A DNA stretch of 39,477 nt from Roseateles hydrophilus (GCF_026712245.1 NZ_JAPPUY010000007.1:1-39477), one strand, 5' to 3'. Counted from the stretch's first letter, positions 1 to 9,096 are shown. Numbers and translations: made by a program. The notes: generated by a model not told the origin, from the letters alone.

Positions 1-1455
1 GGTTCCATGGCAGGCGACAGCCTGGCTTCTGCCAAGTCAGTGATTCATGGCGTGATGAATCAGCTCGGCGATGCCGATAGCGTCAGCGTGACCCGCTTTG
101 GTTCCACGGTCGAACACCTGCTCGCTCCCAGTCGGGCTGTGGCCGAGGTCAAACACCGAATCCAACCAGCCATCGCGCGCATGGAGGCTGATCTGGGCGG
201 TACGGAGATGGCATTGGCTCTGCGCGCCGTGTTTGAGCTCCAGGGTGGCACCGCCGAGGTCTCGAAGGATGTGCTCCTCCTGACGGACGGGGAGATCTGG
301 GAGATTGACGCCATCTTGGCCAGCGCCGTGGCCAGCCAACACCGAATCTTCGTCATCGGGCTTGGCGCGTCACCTGCCGAAGGCGTCCTGCGCGCTCTGG
401 CTGAGAAGACGGGCGGTACAGCTGAGTTCGTGACACCGGGGGAGGCGTTTGAAGCCGCTGCCAAGCGGATGCTTGCGCGCATGCGTCAGCCACGTCACTG
501 TGAGGCTTCCGTGTCATGGGGAGAGGCACCCGTCTGGCAGACGCAGCTGCCGAGCAATGTCTACGGCGGCGACACCGTCGTCGCGTTCGCAGGCTTTGCG
601 GCACCGTGTGTCCTGGCTCCACGGCTGCTGGCCAAGGATGACCGAGGACATGCCGTGCTCCTGTCTAGCGCCAGTGCCAGTACGGAGTCGAGCGGTGCGA
701 CGCTGTCGCGCATGGCAGCAGCCAAGCGAATGGCGCACTGTGACGAGCGCGAGGCACTGGCGCTCGCACTCAGCCACCAACTGCTGTCCAGCCAGACCCA
801 TTGCATCCTTGTGCATGTTCGAGAGGCCAACGACAAAGCAACCGACGAAGCGCAGTTGCACCAGGTGCAGTCGATGCTTGCCGCGGGATGGGGGGCCACG
901 TCAAGCGTCATGGCTGCACCAGCACTTGGCGCCTTGGCATCCGCGCCCACGGCCTGGCGGCACAGCCGGGCTGGCATGCCCGCGCCAGACTTCATGCTCT
1001 CCGTGGCTGGTGCGTTTGACTTTTCCTGCGAGGACGAGCCCACGTCATCGTGCGCGCAGCACGACGAAAGCGGGTTCGCGACGATGCGCATGGTTGCACA
1101 GGGCATCCACGCGTACCTCCTGACCGCTGGCAACATCGATTCGCTGGACAACTACTGCTGGTCGCTCTCGATTCACAACGACTTGAGGGATGCCATCGAG
1201 GAGGTGGGGGCACTCGTTGCCGAACCATCCGTGGCTTGGCTTCTGCTGGCTCACTGGATCAACAGCCGCTCCGGCGGCCTCGGTGATCCGGAACTGTCGA
1301 ACGCGCTGACTGCACCTCTGAGCAGGCTGGATCGCAGCATCGTCAACGAGTCCAAGAGAACGTTCGACAGGTCCTTGGGGCTTTACGGATTGGATGACTG
1401 GAAGAGCTCTCGGCTGCGCCGGCTCACCAGCTTGCTGAACCGGGCGGCGGGCTAG
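1..1455 (+). CDS. VWA (von Willebrand factor A) domain protein, 3' part
   Basis: The reading frame is open from base 1, so the gene starts outside the window. The first codons read G-S-M-A-G-D-S, the second half of a D-x-S-G-S metal-ion-dependent adhesion site (MIDAS). The other MIDAS elements follow: G-G-T about 65 residues on and L-L-T-D-G-E about 93 residues on. The VWA fold therefore fills roughly the first 160 residues. The remaining ~320 residues contain a stretch (R-E-A-L-A-L-A-L-S-H-Q-L, then T-H-C-I-L-V-H-V) of the kind that follows VWA in bacterial VIT/VWA proteins of about 700 to 800 residues. The function is unknown; such proteins usually bind partner proteins through a metal. The VIT domain, if present, lies upstream of the window. 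Confidence 0.8.
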   Translation, partial: GSMAGDSLASAKSVIHGVMNQLGDADSVSVTRFGSTVEHLLAPSRAVAEVKHRIQPAIARMEADLGGTEMALALRAVFELQGGTAEVSKDVLLLTDGEIWEIDAILASAVASQHRIFVIGLGASPAEGVLRALAEKTGGTAEFVTPGEAFEAAAKRMLARMRQPRHCEASVSWGEAPVWQTQLPSNVYGGDTVVAFAGFAAPCVLAPRLLAKDDRGHAVLLSSASASTESSGATLSRMAAAKRMAHCDEREALALALSHQLLSSQTHCILVHVREANDKATDEAQLHQVQSMLAAGWGATSSVMAAPALGALASAPTAWRHSRAGMPAPDFMLSVAGAFDFSCEDEPTSSCAQHDESGFATMRMVAQGIHAYLLTAGNIDSLDNYCWSLSIHNDLRDAIEEVGALVAEPSVAWLLLAHWINSRSGGLGDPELSNALTAPLSRLDRSIVNESKRTFDRSLGLYGLDDWKSSRLRRLTSLLNRAAG

Positions 1456-1584
1456 CGCACGGAGGGGGAGCTGCCGGAGCTCGTTGGCGACATTGACTAG
1501 CAATCGATGGAGCAGCTGGCCTGAAGACGCTGCGGGCGATGGAGAGCGATTTAATCGGCAGACGGAACAGCCAAACTCCACGCT

Positions 1585-1822
1585 ATGTGCTCGAACTACA
1601 AGCCTGTGACCCTTGAAGACCGCCTGCTGGCGCACTTCGGGGTCGTACGTCCAGACGATGAGACGCCGGTTGAAACATGGCCGGGCTACCGAGCCCCTTT
1701 CATCGTGCGGGCTGACGACAAAGAAGCAGCTGGGCGCGAGGCGATGGCCGGCCAGTACGGGTTGCTGCCGCACTGGTCGAAGGACATGCTGCTCGGGCGC
1801 AAGACCTACAACTGCCGCTCGG
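1585..1822 (+). pseudogene. Truncated SOS response-associated peptidase (SRAP, YedK/HMCES family)
   Basis: The frame starts M-C-S-N-Y, placing the catalytic cysteine at residue 2, the nucleophile with which SRAP proteins form a thiazolidine link to abasic sites in single-stranded DNA. W-P-G-Y, G-Q-Y-G-L-L-P-H-W and T-Y-N-C-R-S follow in the normal family order. After N-C-R-S (residue 79) family resemblance stops, although the frame stays open to 2172. A complete SRAP protein has about 200 to 230 residues and carries its active-site glutamate and histidine in the missing part, so this copy should be inactive. The break lies about 40 bases before the end of the convergent immunity-like gene, suggesting that arrival of the RHS locus, or a deletion, cut the gene. 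The missing 3' part was not found in the window. Confidence 0.75.
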
Positions 1823-1864
1823 GGACAGACGACGAACGGACGTTCCACATGCAAGAGAGAAGGC

Positions 1865-2365
1865 CTATGGCTTCCGAATCAACTCAGCCAACAGTGGCTC
1901 GGCAAACGTCGCTTGCCGTTTGTCAAGTTTTCCGCTCAGCAGTAGCAGTTCAAGACCCACAAGCGCCATGTGCCGACCGCCTGGACCGCCGCCACCAGCC
2001 AGCTCGGCAAAGAAGTCAAACGCGAGTGCCGGCGGGTACTTACGCGCAACCAGATCGCTTGCTGCGTGTCTCAACATTTCGTCGCCGAAGCTATCAGCCT
2101 CAGCCCCAAAGGTTTGCAAAAGCACACGGCGCTGCTCGGCGGTCAGTTTGTCAAAGTCGTTGTAAAGGCTAAGCACGAAGGCGCGCGCACCGGTTAGCGA
2201 GGTGATGTCGGTGTCATGCAGCGCACTCACGAAAAACTCGAATACCGCCTGCGGCCAGACATCCTTCGTGAGCTGTTCGTACTCGATTTCGAAGCAAAGA
2301 TCGTCGAGGGCAGACTTCTTCCCGGACTTGACCGCCGCAGCCAGCTTCTGAATATAAGGAACCAT
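1865..2365 (-). CDS. Candidate immunity protein of the RHS toxin
   Basis: The product is 166 residues, cytoplasmic (no signal peptide or membrane segment), acidic and apparently almost all alpha-helical, with a glycine-rich turn (A-G-G-G-G-P-G-G) near residue 128. I do not recognise the family. The call rests on position: it starts 14 bases after the stop codon of the RHS toxin gene on the same strand, where polymorphic toxin loci place the antidote gene. The ATG at 2365 (M-V-P-Y-I-Q-K) fits best. A GTG two codons earlier is possible, and the longer in-frame extension into the RHS gene is arginine-rich and unlikely. Ribosome binding may depend on translation of the RHS gene because no strong Shine-Dalgarno sequence is visible. 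It could also be a toxin-unrelated hypothetical protein. Confidence 0.65.
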   Translation of the reverse strand: MVPYIQKLAAAVKSGKKSALDDLCFEIEYEQLTKDVWPQAVFEFFVSALHDTDITSLTGARAFVLSLYNDFDKLTAEQRRVLLQTFGAEADSFGDEMLRHAASDLVARKYPPALAFDFFAELAGGGGPGGRHMALVGLELLLLSGKLDKRQATFAEPLLAELIRKP

Positions 2366-2379
2366 ACTCACGGTCAAGC

Positions 2380-5300
2380 TCACGGAACGGCAGCATTTGC
2401 CGGAATGGTCCACCACAGGGGTGGCAGTAGCGAAGGCAGCATTCGAACGCATCGATAGACGACGTATCCGCCGGCCACCGTGGCCACGACCGCCCCGGCG
2501 GTGCATTCAGGGCAGCTATTGCCCTCATCCTTGTCGTCGGGCTCACATTCGTCGTCGTAGCGTTTCTCCCACTTTCTAACGACGCTATCGCGGTCATTGA
2601 TCAAAGTTCGATGCCCACGCATCGTTGAACGCAGCGGCTCGTTTGTCGGGCTGGCGAGGCGCTCAGGCAAACCGCCCTTTTGCAAATCCAGCCAACGATC
2701 ATCCAAATCCTTCATAAGGTTGTCGATCTTTCGCTGTAGCGCTTTGCAGTGGGGACTACTCGCTTTCTGCTTGAGCCCCAACGGGTCTGCGTAGCTCAGC
2801 GGGTTGCCACCCACATATGCGTACGTGTTTATGCCGCCCGCGAGCCCGATGGGGTCAGATTGAACATATCTTCCCCAGTCTGGAATGTAGTCTCTATGCC
2901 AGTTGTAGAACCAGCCTGACTCGGCGTCATAGATTTGCCCTGGCATACGCAGATTTAGCGTGTAAACACCAAAACCGTTGGGGTTGGCATTTGCAACGTT
3001 CCGTCCGAAGGGCTCTACCGAGTCCCAACGCCAAACAATCGCATGATCGCTACTACGCGCTACTACACGCGGAGTTCCAAGGTGATCCGCGTAGACGTAG
3101 CCGAGCCCTCCTGCCGCCTTCAAAACGCCGACCGGGTACTCATTGAGATAAACGATTTCGTAGAGTGGTGCACCTGTAGCGTCATATTCACCAAGCAAGC
3201 GCCCCTCTTCGCTATAAACGTAGTGCGAAGTTCCGCTGCTAATAATCGCGACCGGCCCCGACTTGAATACACGTTGATCGAGCGCATTGTACAGGTAGGA
3301 AACCGTCCCACCGGCGCGCACGGCACTATTTAGGCGGCCGCGGTCGCTGTAAGCCAGCGTGCTATTCCCATCATTCGTAAGATTCCCGGCCAAGTCGTAG
3401 CTTTGCGCCTGGGTCAACGGGCTTCCACCGCCGGGGCTTTGCACGCTTGTATATCGATTGCTTGTAGCACTGACTGATAAGGTATAGACAGCACCGCTCA
3501 CGGTGCTTTGTGTACGGTTTCCATTTGCGTCCCAGAGGTACCCGTACGAAGCTGTACCCGACTGCGCACTAATCAGTCTGTCCAGCCCATCGTAAGAAAA
3601 TAGCTGATCCAAGGAAGGAATGGTCGAGTGGGTATAGCCAACGATTCTTCCCGCCGCGTCGTAACTCAGGGTGCGCAACGCTCCGGCTGACGCGCCGACG
3701 CCGCCTAGCTTGCCTAACGGATAGCTGCCAATTCGGCCGTACGCATCAAACCCGCGCTGATATAGAGTCGCGTCGCCCCATTGCCAAGTTTGTGGGCTAC
3801 CCAGCCCGTGGTATGTGATGTTCGTAACTAGCGGGATTCCGTCGACGTAAATGGCGCCAACACGGCCTGTGTAATCGAAGTCGTACGTTACGGTTCTGCC
3901 GCTCGGATAGGCAATTGATTGGAGCTTGCTCGTCGCCGGCCCACTTCCACCCCAACCGTACCCGACATTGAACGTCTTCGACGTTGGTCCACTACCGCTG
4001 GTTTGAGTTTTGGAGACGACGTGCCCAAAGCCGTCGTACGCGAACGTCGTGCTTCCAGATTCATCGCTGAAACCACTCAGTCGTCCTACCGCATTGGCAC
4101 CAATATCGTAAGTAAAGATGGTAGGAACGCCGCTGCTGTAATCAATACGTACTAAACGATTAAGCACATCGTAGCTGTAAGTAGAGACCTTGCCGCGTGC
4201 ATCAGTGAACGTCGCGAGTTGGCCTAACTCGTTATAGGTAGCGGTACTGGCTCCAGTATCCGGACTTTGCTGCACCGAAGTATTCCCCAACCCGTCAACA
4301 ACATAGGTCGTCTTCAAGTTTCGTGGATCAGTGACTTGCACCAATGCCCCACGTCCGTCGTAGTTCATGCCAATTGTGGGGCGGGGCTGACCAGAGACAG
4401 GAGCAGGCTGGGTGACCCTGGCGACCTGGTCATGCAAGTCATAGGTCCGTTCGGTGACCCCATCGTTTGGGTCGATCATCTTGGTCTCGCGGCCCTTGGC
4501 GTTGTACTCAAAATTCCAGGTCATAGCTTGACCTGGCGCTGCTCCGCTGTCGCTACTAATCAACAGCTCGAGCGACTGAGAGCTGCTGGGTGAGTTGAGC
4601 GAATCACCGTCATAGGCAGCTGTAATCGTCCGGACGCTCGGCACGGCGAAGCTTGTAGATGCTGTCGCACCAGCGCCGGTTACCGGCACAGTTGCGATGA
4701 CCGCTGCTCCATCTCTGAACGTGATGGTCCCAGTGGGCGAGGTGGCGCTCAATGTTGCAATCAGCGTAATGGCTTGTCCTGGCGTTGCTGGGTTTGGGTT
4801 TCCTGCGAGTGAGATCGCAGTGGTGCGGCGACCAACGTTCTGATTAAGCGCTGCTGATGTGCTTTGCGCATTTCGCGTATCACCACCATATGTGGCGACC
4901 AGCCGATGCACTCCAACGGCTGAAAGTCGGGTGGCGAGGGTGGCCTTTCCATTGACCAGATTGACGACTCCCAATGTCGTGCTGCCATCTGTGAATGTCA
5001 CCGACCCCGAAGGAGTGACCCCTGTCACCGAAGCAACAAGGGTCAACGCCTGCCCCGCCTCGGCAGGGTTCGCACTTGTAGAAAGCACTGTCGTTGTTGG
5101 GGGGAGCGTGACAACCTGAGACACCGGGCTCGACGTCGCGGTGCTGTTGGCAACGTCCCCCGCGTAGACCGCAGTAAGACTGTGGCTACCAGTAGTGGTA
5201 AAGCCTTTCGCTAGAACGGCCCGCCCAGCGCTGATGGTCGCGCTTCCAAGCGTGCTGTTGCCGTCCTTGAAGGTCACCGTGCCCGAGGGGGTGTCCCCAG

Positions 5301-6621
5301 TCACAAGTGCCGTCAGGTTGACGCTCTGGTTGATGACCGATGGATTTGGACTGCTGGCAAGTGTGACCGCCGCGGCGTTCTTTGCCTTAACGGTGAGGTT
5401 CTGCGGAACCGACGTGCTGACGCTGTTGACGCCATCGCCGTTGTAGACCACCTTCATGGAGTGACTGCCAGCAGTGCTGAAAGACCGAGAGAATCTCGCT
5501 TGCCCGCCGACCAAGCTTGCTGTAGCCAGCGAACTGTTGCCATCCATCAGGGTCACGGTGCCGGAGGGGCTCTCCCCGGAGACGGTCACCACGAAACTGA
5601 TTGCCTGACCAACATAGGCCGGGTTGGTGCCAATCGTGAAGGAGACTGTCGTAGGCTTTCGGGGAAGAACTGTCACTCTCTGTGCGGCAGAGACACTGGA
5701 ACTATTGCCCGCGTCGCCCACGTAGCTCGCGGTAACTGTGTGGTCGCCTGCGGCCGCTATACCCTTGGTCAGCGTCGCAGTACCTCCGGAGACGTTTGCG
5801 TAACCCAGCGTTGTCGATCCGTCCTTAAAAGTCACTTGCCCGGTAGGATTGGAACCAGTCACTGTCGCCACAAAAGTGATGGCCTGGGTTTCGGTGGCCG
5901 GGTTCGGGCTAGCGGAAAGCGTGGTAGTGGTCACTGTCTTCGGATTAACTACCAAACTCAGCGGTGACGAAGTCGAGCCCGCATTGGGGGCATCTCCTAA
6001 GTACTCTCCTGTCAACACGTGTGTGCCGGCAGTGCTGAAGCTAGCAGTGACTGTTCCCTTGCCGCCAGACAAGCTGGTACTTGCCACGACCTTCGCGCCT
6101 TCCATCACCCGCACCGACCCAGTGGGAGCTACGCCACCTGACACTGTGATTGTCAGTTTGGCGTACTGACCGACGAACGCTGGATTAATGTCCGAGCTCA
6201 ATGTGGCGCTTGTCGCCGTTTGCGGGCTTACTGTCAGCGCCACCGCACTGGAAACGCTAGGGTCGTTGCTGGCATTCCCTGAATAGGCCGCGGTAAGGCT
6301 GTGACTTCCGCTGACACTAAAGCTACGAGTCAACGTGGCTTTACCAGCGGATAGGCTGGCGACCCCAAGTGAGGTCGCACCATCCATGAACGTCACCGTG
6401 CCCGTTGGACTCGCACCTGTAACCATCGCCGTCAGCGTGACGTTCCGATTGGCATATGCTGGATTCGGGCTGGCGACCAAGGTTGTGGTGGTCGTCGTCA
6501 AAGCGATCGCGTATGCCGTCGGGGCAAGGCACAGCACCGCTACGCGTACGAAGAAGTCCAGCGCCCGCGCAAGCACAGAAGCCCCTGCCCTTCGGTAATA
6601 GGGCACATTGGCATAAAACAT
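2380..6621 (-). CDS. Secreted RHS-repeat toxin with Ig-like domains (second half of a split RHS pair)
   Basis: The protein has 1413 residues. A Sec signal peptide ends near A-Y-A at residue 38. Seven tandem bacterial Ig-like domains of about 92 residues follow (residues ~42 to 687), each opening with a threonine-rich strand and N-P-A and carrying G-x-V-T-F-x-D-G. RHS/YD repeats run from ~700 to 1250 (F-E-Y-N-A-K-G-R-E, Y-D-V-L-N-R-L). The RHS core ends S-D-P-I-G-L-A-G-G ... D-P-L-G-L near 1283. The last 130 residues are the variable tip: a charged helical part, then C-P-E-C, then a hydrophobic stretch with two proline-rich turns. I cannot name the tip's activity; membrane insertion is possible. 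The start has a good ribosome site (AAGGGAG, 6 bases before the ATG). The gene lies 33 bases after the first RHS gene and 14 bases before the immunity candidate. There is no PAAR domain, so type VI delivery is not indicated. Confidence 0.85.
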   Translation of the reverse strand: MFYANVPYYRRAGASVLARALDFFVRVAVLCLAPTAYAIALTTTTTTLVASPNPAYANRNVTLTAMVTGASPTGTVTFMDGATSLGVASLSAGKATLTRSFSVSGSHSLTAAYSGNASNDPSVSSAVALTVSPQTATSATLSSDINPAFVGQYAKLTITVSGGVAPTGSVRVMEGAKVVASTSLSGGKGTVTASFSTAGTHVLTGEYLGDAPNAGSTSSPLSLVVNPKTVTTTTLSASPNPATETQAITFVATVTGSNPTGQVTFKDGSTTLGYANVSGGTATLTKGIAAAGDHTVTASYVGDAGNSSSVSAAQRVTVLPRKPTTVSFTIGTNPAYVGQAISFVVTVSGESPSGTVTLMDGNSSLATASLVGGQARFSRSFSTAGSHSMKVVYNGDGVNSVSTSVPQNLTVKAKNAAAVTLASSPNPSVINQSVNLTALVTGDTPSGTVTFKDGNSTLGSATISAGRAVLAKGFTTTGSHSLTAVYAGDVANSTATSSPVSQVVTLPPTTTVLSTSANPAEAGQALTLVASVTGVTPSGSVTFTDGSTTLGVVNLVNGKATLATRLSAVGVHRLVATYGGDTRNAQSTSAALNQNVGRRTTAISLAGNPNPATPGQAITLIATLSATSPTGTITFRDGAAVIATVPVTGAGATASTSFAVPSVRTITAAYDGDSLNSPSSSQSLELLISSDSGAAPGQAMTWNFEYNAKGRETKMIDPNDGVTERTYDLHDQVARVTQPAPVSGQPRPTIGMNYDGRGALVQVTDPRNLKTTYVVDGLGNTSVQQSPDTGASTATYNELGQLATFTDARGKVSTYSYDVLNRLVRIDYSSGVPTIFTYDIGANAVGRLSGFSDESGSTTFAYDGFGHVVSKTQTSGSGPTSKTFNVGYGWGGSGPATSKLQSIAYPSGRTVTYDFDYTGRVGAIYVDGIPLVTNITYHGLGSPQTWQWGDATLYQRGFDAYGRIGSYPLGKLGGVGASAGALRTLSYDAAGRIVGYTHSTIPSLDQLFSYDGLDRLISAQSGTASYGYLWDANGNRTQSTVSGAVYTLSVSATSNRYTSVQSPGGGSPLTQAQSYDLAGNLTNDGNSTLAYSDRGRLNSAVRAGGTVSYLYNALDQRVFKSGPVAIISSGTSHYVYSEEGRLLGEYDATGAPLYEIVYLNEYPVGVLKAAGGLGYVYADHLGTPRVVARSSDHAIVWRWDSVEPFGRNVANANPNGFGVYTLNLRMPGQIYDAESGWFYNWHRDYIPDWGRYVQSDPIGLAGGINTYAYVGGNPLSYADPLGLKQKASSPHCKALQRKIDNLMKDLDDRWLDLQKGGLPERLASPTNEPLRSTMRGHRTLINDRDSVVRKWEKRYDDECEPDDKDEGNSCPECTAGAVVATVAGGYVVYRCVRMLPSLLPPLWWTIPANAAVP
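4560..6500 (-). repeat. Seven tandem Ig-like domain repeats inside the RHS toxin gene
   Basis: Seven protein-level repeats of about 276 bases each encode bacterial Ig-like domains (Big_3-like). Recurrent elements are N-P-A near the start, G-x-V-T-F-x-D-G-x-x-x-L-G in the middle, and H-x-L-x-A-x-Y-x-G-D near the end. The DNA copies have diverged well beyond simple recent duplication, so the array is old or under diversifying selection. Such arrays usually act as a stalk that holds a functional domain away from the cell surface. Confidence 0.8.
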
Positions 6622-6654
6622 AGTTGACTCCCTTAGAGACTAGCTTCGCTCGCG

Positions 6655-8898
6655 TCAGTTGGAAGCGCCAGTGATTTGTTGAACCCGATTTAGCGCGTCG
6701 AAAACGCGCGTGATGCTGCGCGCAAGGTCACCAGCCGAATCTCTAGCCGTTTCCGACACGCGGTTCCCTGCCTCGTCAAGCTCGTAGCTGACCGTGTTTC
6801 CTGCCGCGTCGGTCACACCAATCAGTCGATGTGCAGAGTCATAGGTGAACGACAAGACGCCCCCATCAGGCATCTGCACCGATTTGAGCTGTCCGGCCGC
6901 ATCGTTCTGATAGACGGTGGTTTGCGTTGCTCCTGAACTCGTGCTGATAGTCACACTCTGGACCAGTCCTCGAACCGAGTACACGATGTCAGTCGTCGTT
7001 CCATTAGGATCGACAACTTGCAAAACCCGACCGTTCTTGTCGTACCGCGTGTAACGGACAACATGACTGGCGGCGTTTGTAGCCGTTCGCAGATCTCCAG
7101 GTGAATGATCTGTATGGGCATCTTCGAAGTAGACGTAGCTCGTCAAACGATTTCTTGGGTCAGTCTGAGATAGAACAGATCCATTGTGATCGTAGGTGTA
7201 CTTCCAGACTCTACTTGGCGTCGTCGGCACCAATGAGGCAGCGAAGCCCTGAGATCCATTCGGGTCGCTGGTGGCCTGCTCCACCCTCTTGCAAAGAGCA
7301 ACGATCGGTTTGCCGTCAGGTAATGTTGCGTTAGCAGGGGCGCAGGTAGCTATTGCATTCGAGCTGAACGGATCCGGTTGACCGTTATAGACGTAAGTCG
7401 TCAACAGCTTGGGCTCAGCCACCTTCGTCTGAAGGCGCCAGTCTGGGTGCCACCGAGTGCTTGTCTTCCTTGCATCAACGGGCAGGGACGCGCCAACCCC
7501 CGTCACTCCTGCACAGGACGTCGTGTTCAGTAGCCCTCGAACGGCCGTCGTCTCGAGGTTGCGACTGAGGTCATACACCTTGCATTCACGGCTACCGTTG
7601 AAGTCATCGCGACTAGTTGCGTTGCCGTTTGCATCGTACGAGATTGCACTACTCGATGCTTGGCATCCAGCACCTCCTGGCTGCGACACCCCCGTCAACC
7701 GCACCGAGCCCTGAATGGACGTGAACGTGTATACGTATTTGCTGCCACGTGGGTCGGTCAACGTCGATTGCCCGGCAGTCTTGGCCTGCCCACTCGCAGC
7801 GTCGAAGCCGATCAAGGAGTCGTAGATAATCTTGTATTCATTCGCAACTGCAGATGGCGACGGAATTTGCTGCTCACCCACAGCATGTCCCAAGTTGTTG
7901 TAAAAGTAATTGATATACCGATCGTTGTTCTCGTCTTGAATCCCGGTTAAGGCACGCGCTTGAGAAACCCCGCCATTGAACGAGCTTTCGTTGTAAAAAT
8001 ATCGCCTTGCGCGGCCATCTGCATACGTCACGGCAGAGATGTTTGAAAACGCGTCGTATTCCAAACCAATAGATTGGCCGTCCGGCATAATAACAGTGAT
8101 GACGCGCTTCTTTGAACTGTCGTAGATAAAGCTCAAAGCTCTGCCGAAGCCATCACTAACATTCAATAAATAGCCAGGGCCAGGAGCGACCGATAATGGC
8201 GTGCTGGCATCGCTATAAGCCAACGTAAGCAACCTTCCCGACGCTGACTGAATTTTTGTCAACTTTCCGTCCGCATCGTATACCTCGATGGAGGACCGGC
8301 TAGAATCGTAGTACCTCCAGCCAACCAGGGTGCCTGAGGCAGGAAGACGGACTAAGCTATCGTTCACATCCGGGTCGGCAGCGAAAACCCCGCCGACCTG
8401 AGTGAAGTAAATAATTCGTCCATCTGGGCGCGTAGCGCTTGCGCCCAAAGAAGTTGTCGCGATAACGGCATCGTAGTTCGAGCGCCAAGTCGAACCCAGC
8501 ATACTCCCCGGCGCCGCAACCGGTGCGCTGTTGTAATACCGAGATAGCGTTAGCCCGCCTTCGCCAGACTTAAAATCGATTTCGTGAAGGTACTTGTTCG
8601 CCGTGCCGATGCTTATCGGATATGGCGTACTCGGGCACTTTCCTAGATCCTTCGAGAGAGTGCCGCAATATCTAGGAATGCTCGAGTTTGCACCGAAGTT
8701 AGCAGTGCATTGAAGGTTGCCCAGATTAACGTTAGCACGAGACGCTGTGGTCGGACATTGAGGCGTCTTGGGTATGGCGCCTGCCGCTCGATATAACGGA
8801 AAGCAAACCTCATCGCCTGGGTCCGCAACTGCAAATGTTCCAATGAACGGCGCGCACACAAGAGCCAGCACGCCAATCGCGCGAGTAGCAGACGACAT
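6655..8898 (-). CDS. Secreted RHS-repeat protein (first half of a split RHS pair)
   Basis: The product is about 747 residues. I chose the ATG at 8898 because it has a strong ribosome site (AGGGGGA, 5 bases upstream) and gives a clean Sec signal peptide ending F-A-V-A near residue 24; an in-frame ATG 15 codons earlier lacks this. The mature N-terminus has six cysteines in about 75 residues and leads to P-I-S-I-G-T-A-N-K-Y-L-H-E, typical of the N-terminal domain of RHS shells (DUF6531-like). RHS/YD repeats fill the rest (F-I-Y-D-S-S, Y-E-L-D-E-A-G-N-R). It stops at F-D-A-L-N-R-V-Q-Q-I-T-G-A, a point where single-chain RHS proteins normally continue with more repeats. It has no core motif and no toxin tip. 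The partner gene follows after 33 bases, so both are probably co-transcribed. Confidence 0.85.
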   Translation of the reverse strand: MSSATRAIGVLALVCAPFIGTFAVADPGDEVCFPLYRAAGAIPKTPQCPTTASRANVNLGNLQCTANFGANSSIPRYCGTLSKDLGKCPSTPYPISIGTANKYLHEIDFKSGEGGLTLSRYYNSAPVAAPGSMLGSTWRSNYDAVIATTSLGASATRPDGRIIYFTQVGGVFAADPDVNDSLVRLPASGTLVGWRYYDSSRSSIEVYDADGKLTKIQSASGRLLTLAYSDASTPLSVAPGPGYLLNVSDGFGRALSFIYDSSKKRVITVIMPDGQSIGLEYDAFSNISAVTYADGRARRYFYNESSFNGGVSQARALTGIQDENNDRYINYFYNNLGHAVGEQQIPSPSAVANEYKIIYDSLIGFDAASGQAKTAGQSTLTDPRGSKYVYTFTSIQGSVRLTGVSQPGGAGCQASSSAISYDANGNATSRDDFNGSRECKVYDLSRNLETTAVRGLLNTTSCAGVTGVGASLPVDARKTSTRWHPDWRLQTKVAEPKLLTTYVYNGQPDPFSSNAIATCAPANATLPDGKPIVALCKRVEQATSDPNGSQGFAASLVPTTPSRVWKYTYDHNGSVLSQTDPRNRLTSYVYFEDAHTDHSPGDLRTATNAASHVVRYTRYDKNGRVLQVVDPNGTTTDIVYSVRGLVQSVTISTSSGATQTTVYQNDAAGQLKSVQMPDGGVLSFTYDSAHRLIGVTDAAGNTVSYELDEAGNRVSETARDSAGDLARSITRVFDALNRVQQITGASN

Positions 8899-9026
8899 CG
8901 AATCCCCCTGATTCGCGAAGCTTAATGCTCTGCAGAAAGGCACATTGCCCTTCTTGCATCAGAGCGCTCACGATCATTTGTATTTGGCCAGTGTATGGAC
9001 TGTCACTATTGCGGACGACCCCAAGG

Positions 9027-9047
9027 CTTAGGGAAATGCTGATTTAT
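9027..9047 (+). repeat. IS5-family left terminal inverted repeat
   Basis: It begins CTTAGGGAAATGCTGAT and pairs with the right end at 10201-10221 with four mismatches in 21 positions. The true IS tip is probably the GG at 9031 or 9032, because the preceding bases resemble the YTAR target. Confidence 0.7.
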
Positions 9048-9096
9048 CCGGGCTGACCGCGATGCGCGGCGGACGCGGCGGCGGCAGGATCACGAT

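Noticed and set aside
1823-2172. Continuation of the SRAP reading frame to the stop at 2172
   Set aside because: After codon 79 the residues are unrelated to SRAP and overlap the immunity candidate in antisense.
4560-6500. Regular ~276-base periodicity that could suggest a DNA repeat array or CRISPR
   Set aside because: The period is that of protein Ig-like domains; there are no short identical repeats with unique spacers.
6622-6654. Possible frameshift joining the two RHS genes
   Set aside because: The second gene has a good ribosome site, its own signal peptide and seven intervening Ig-like domains, so a simple sequencing indel does not explain the split.
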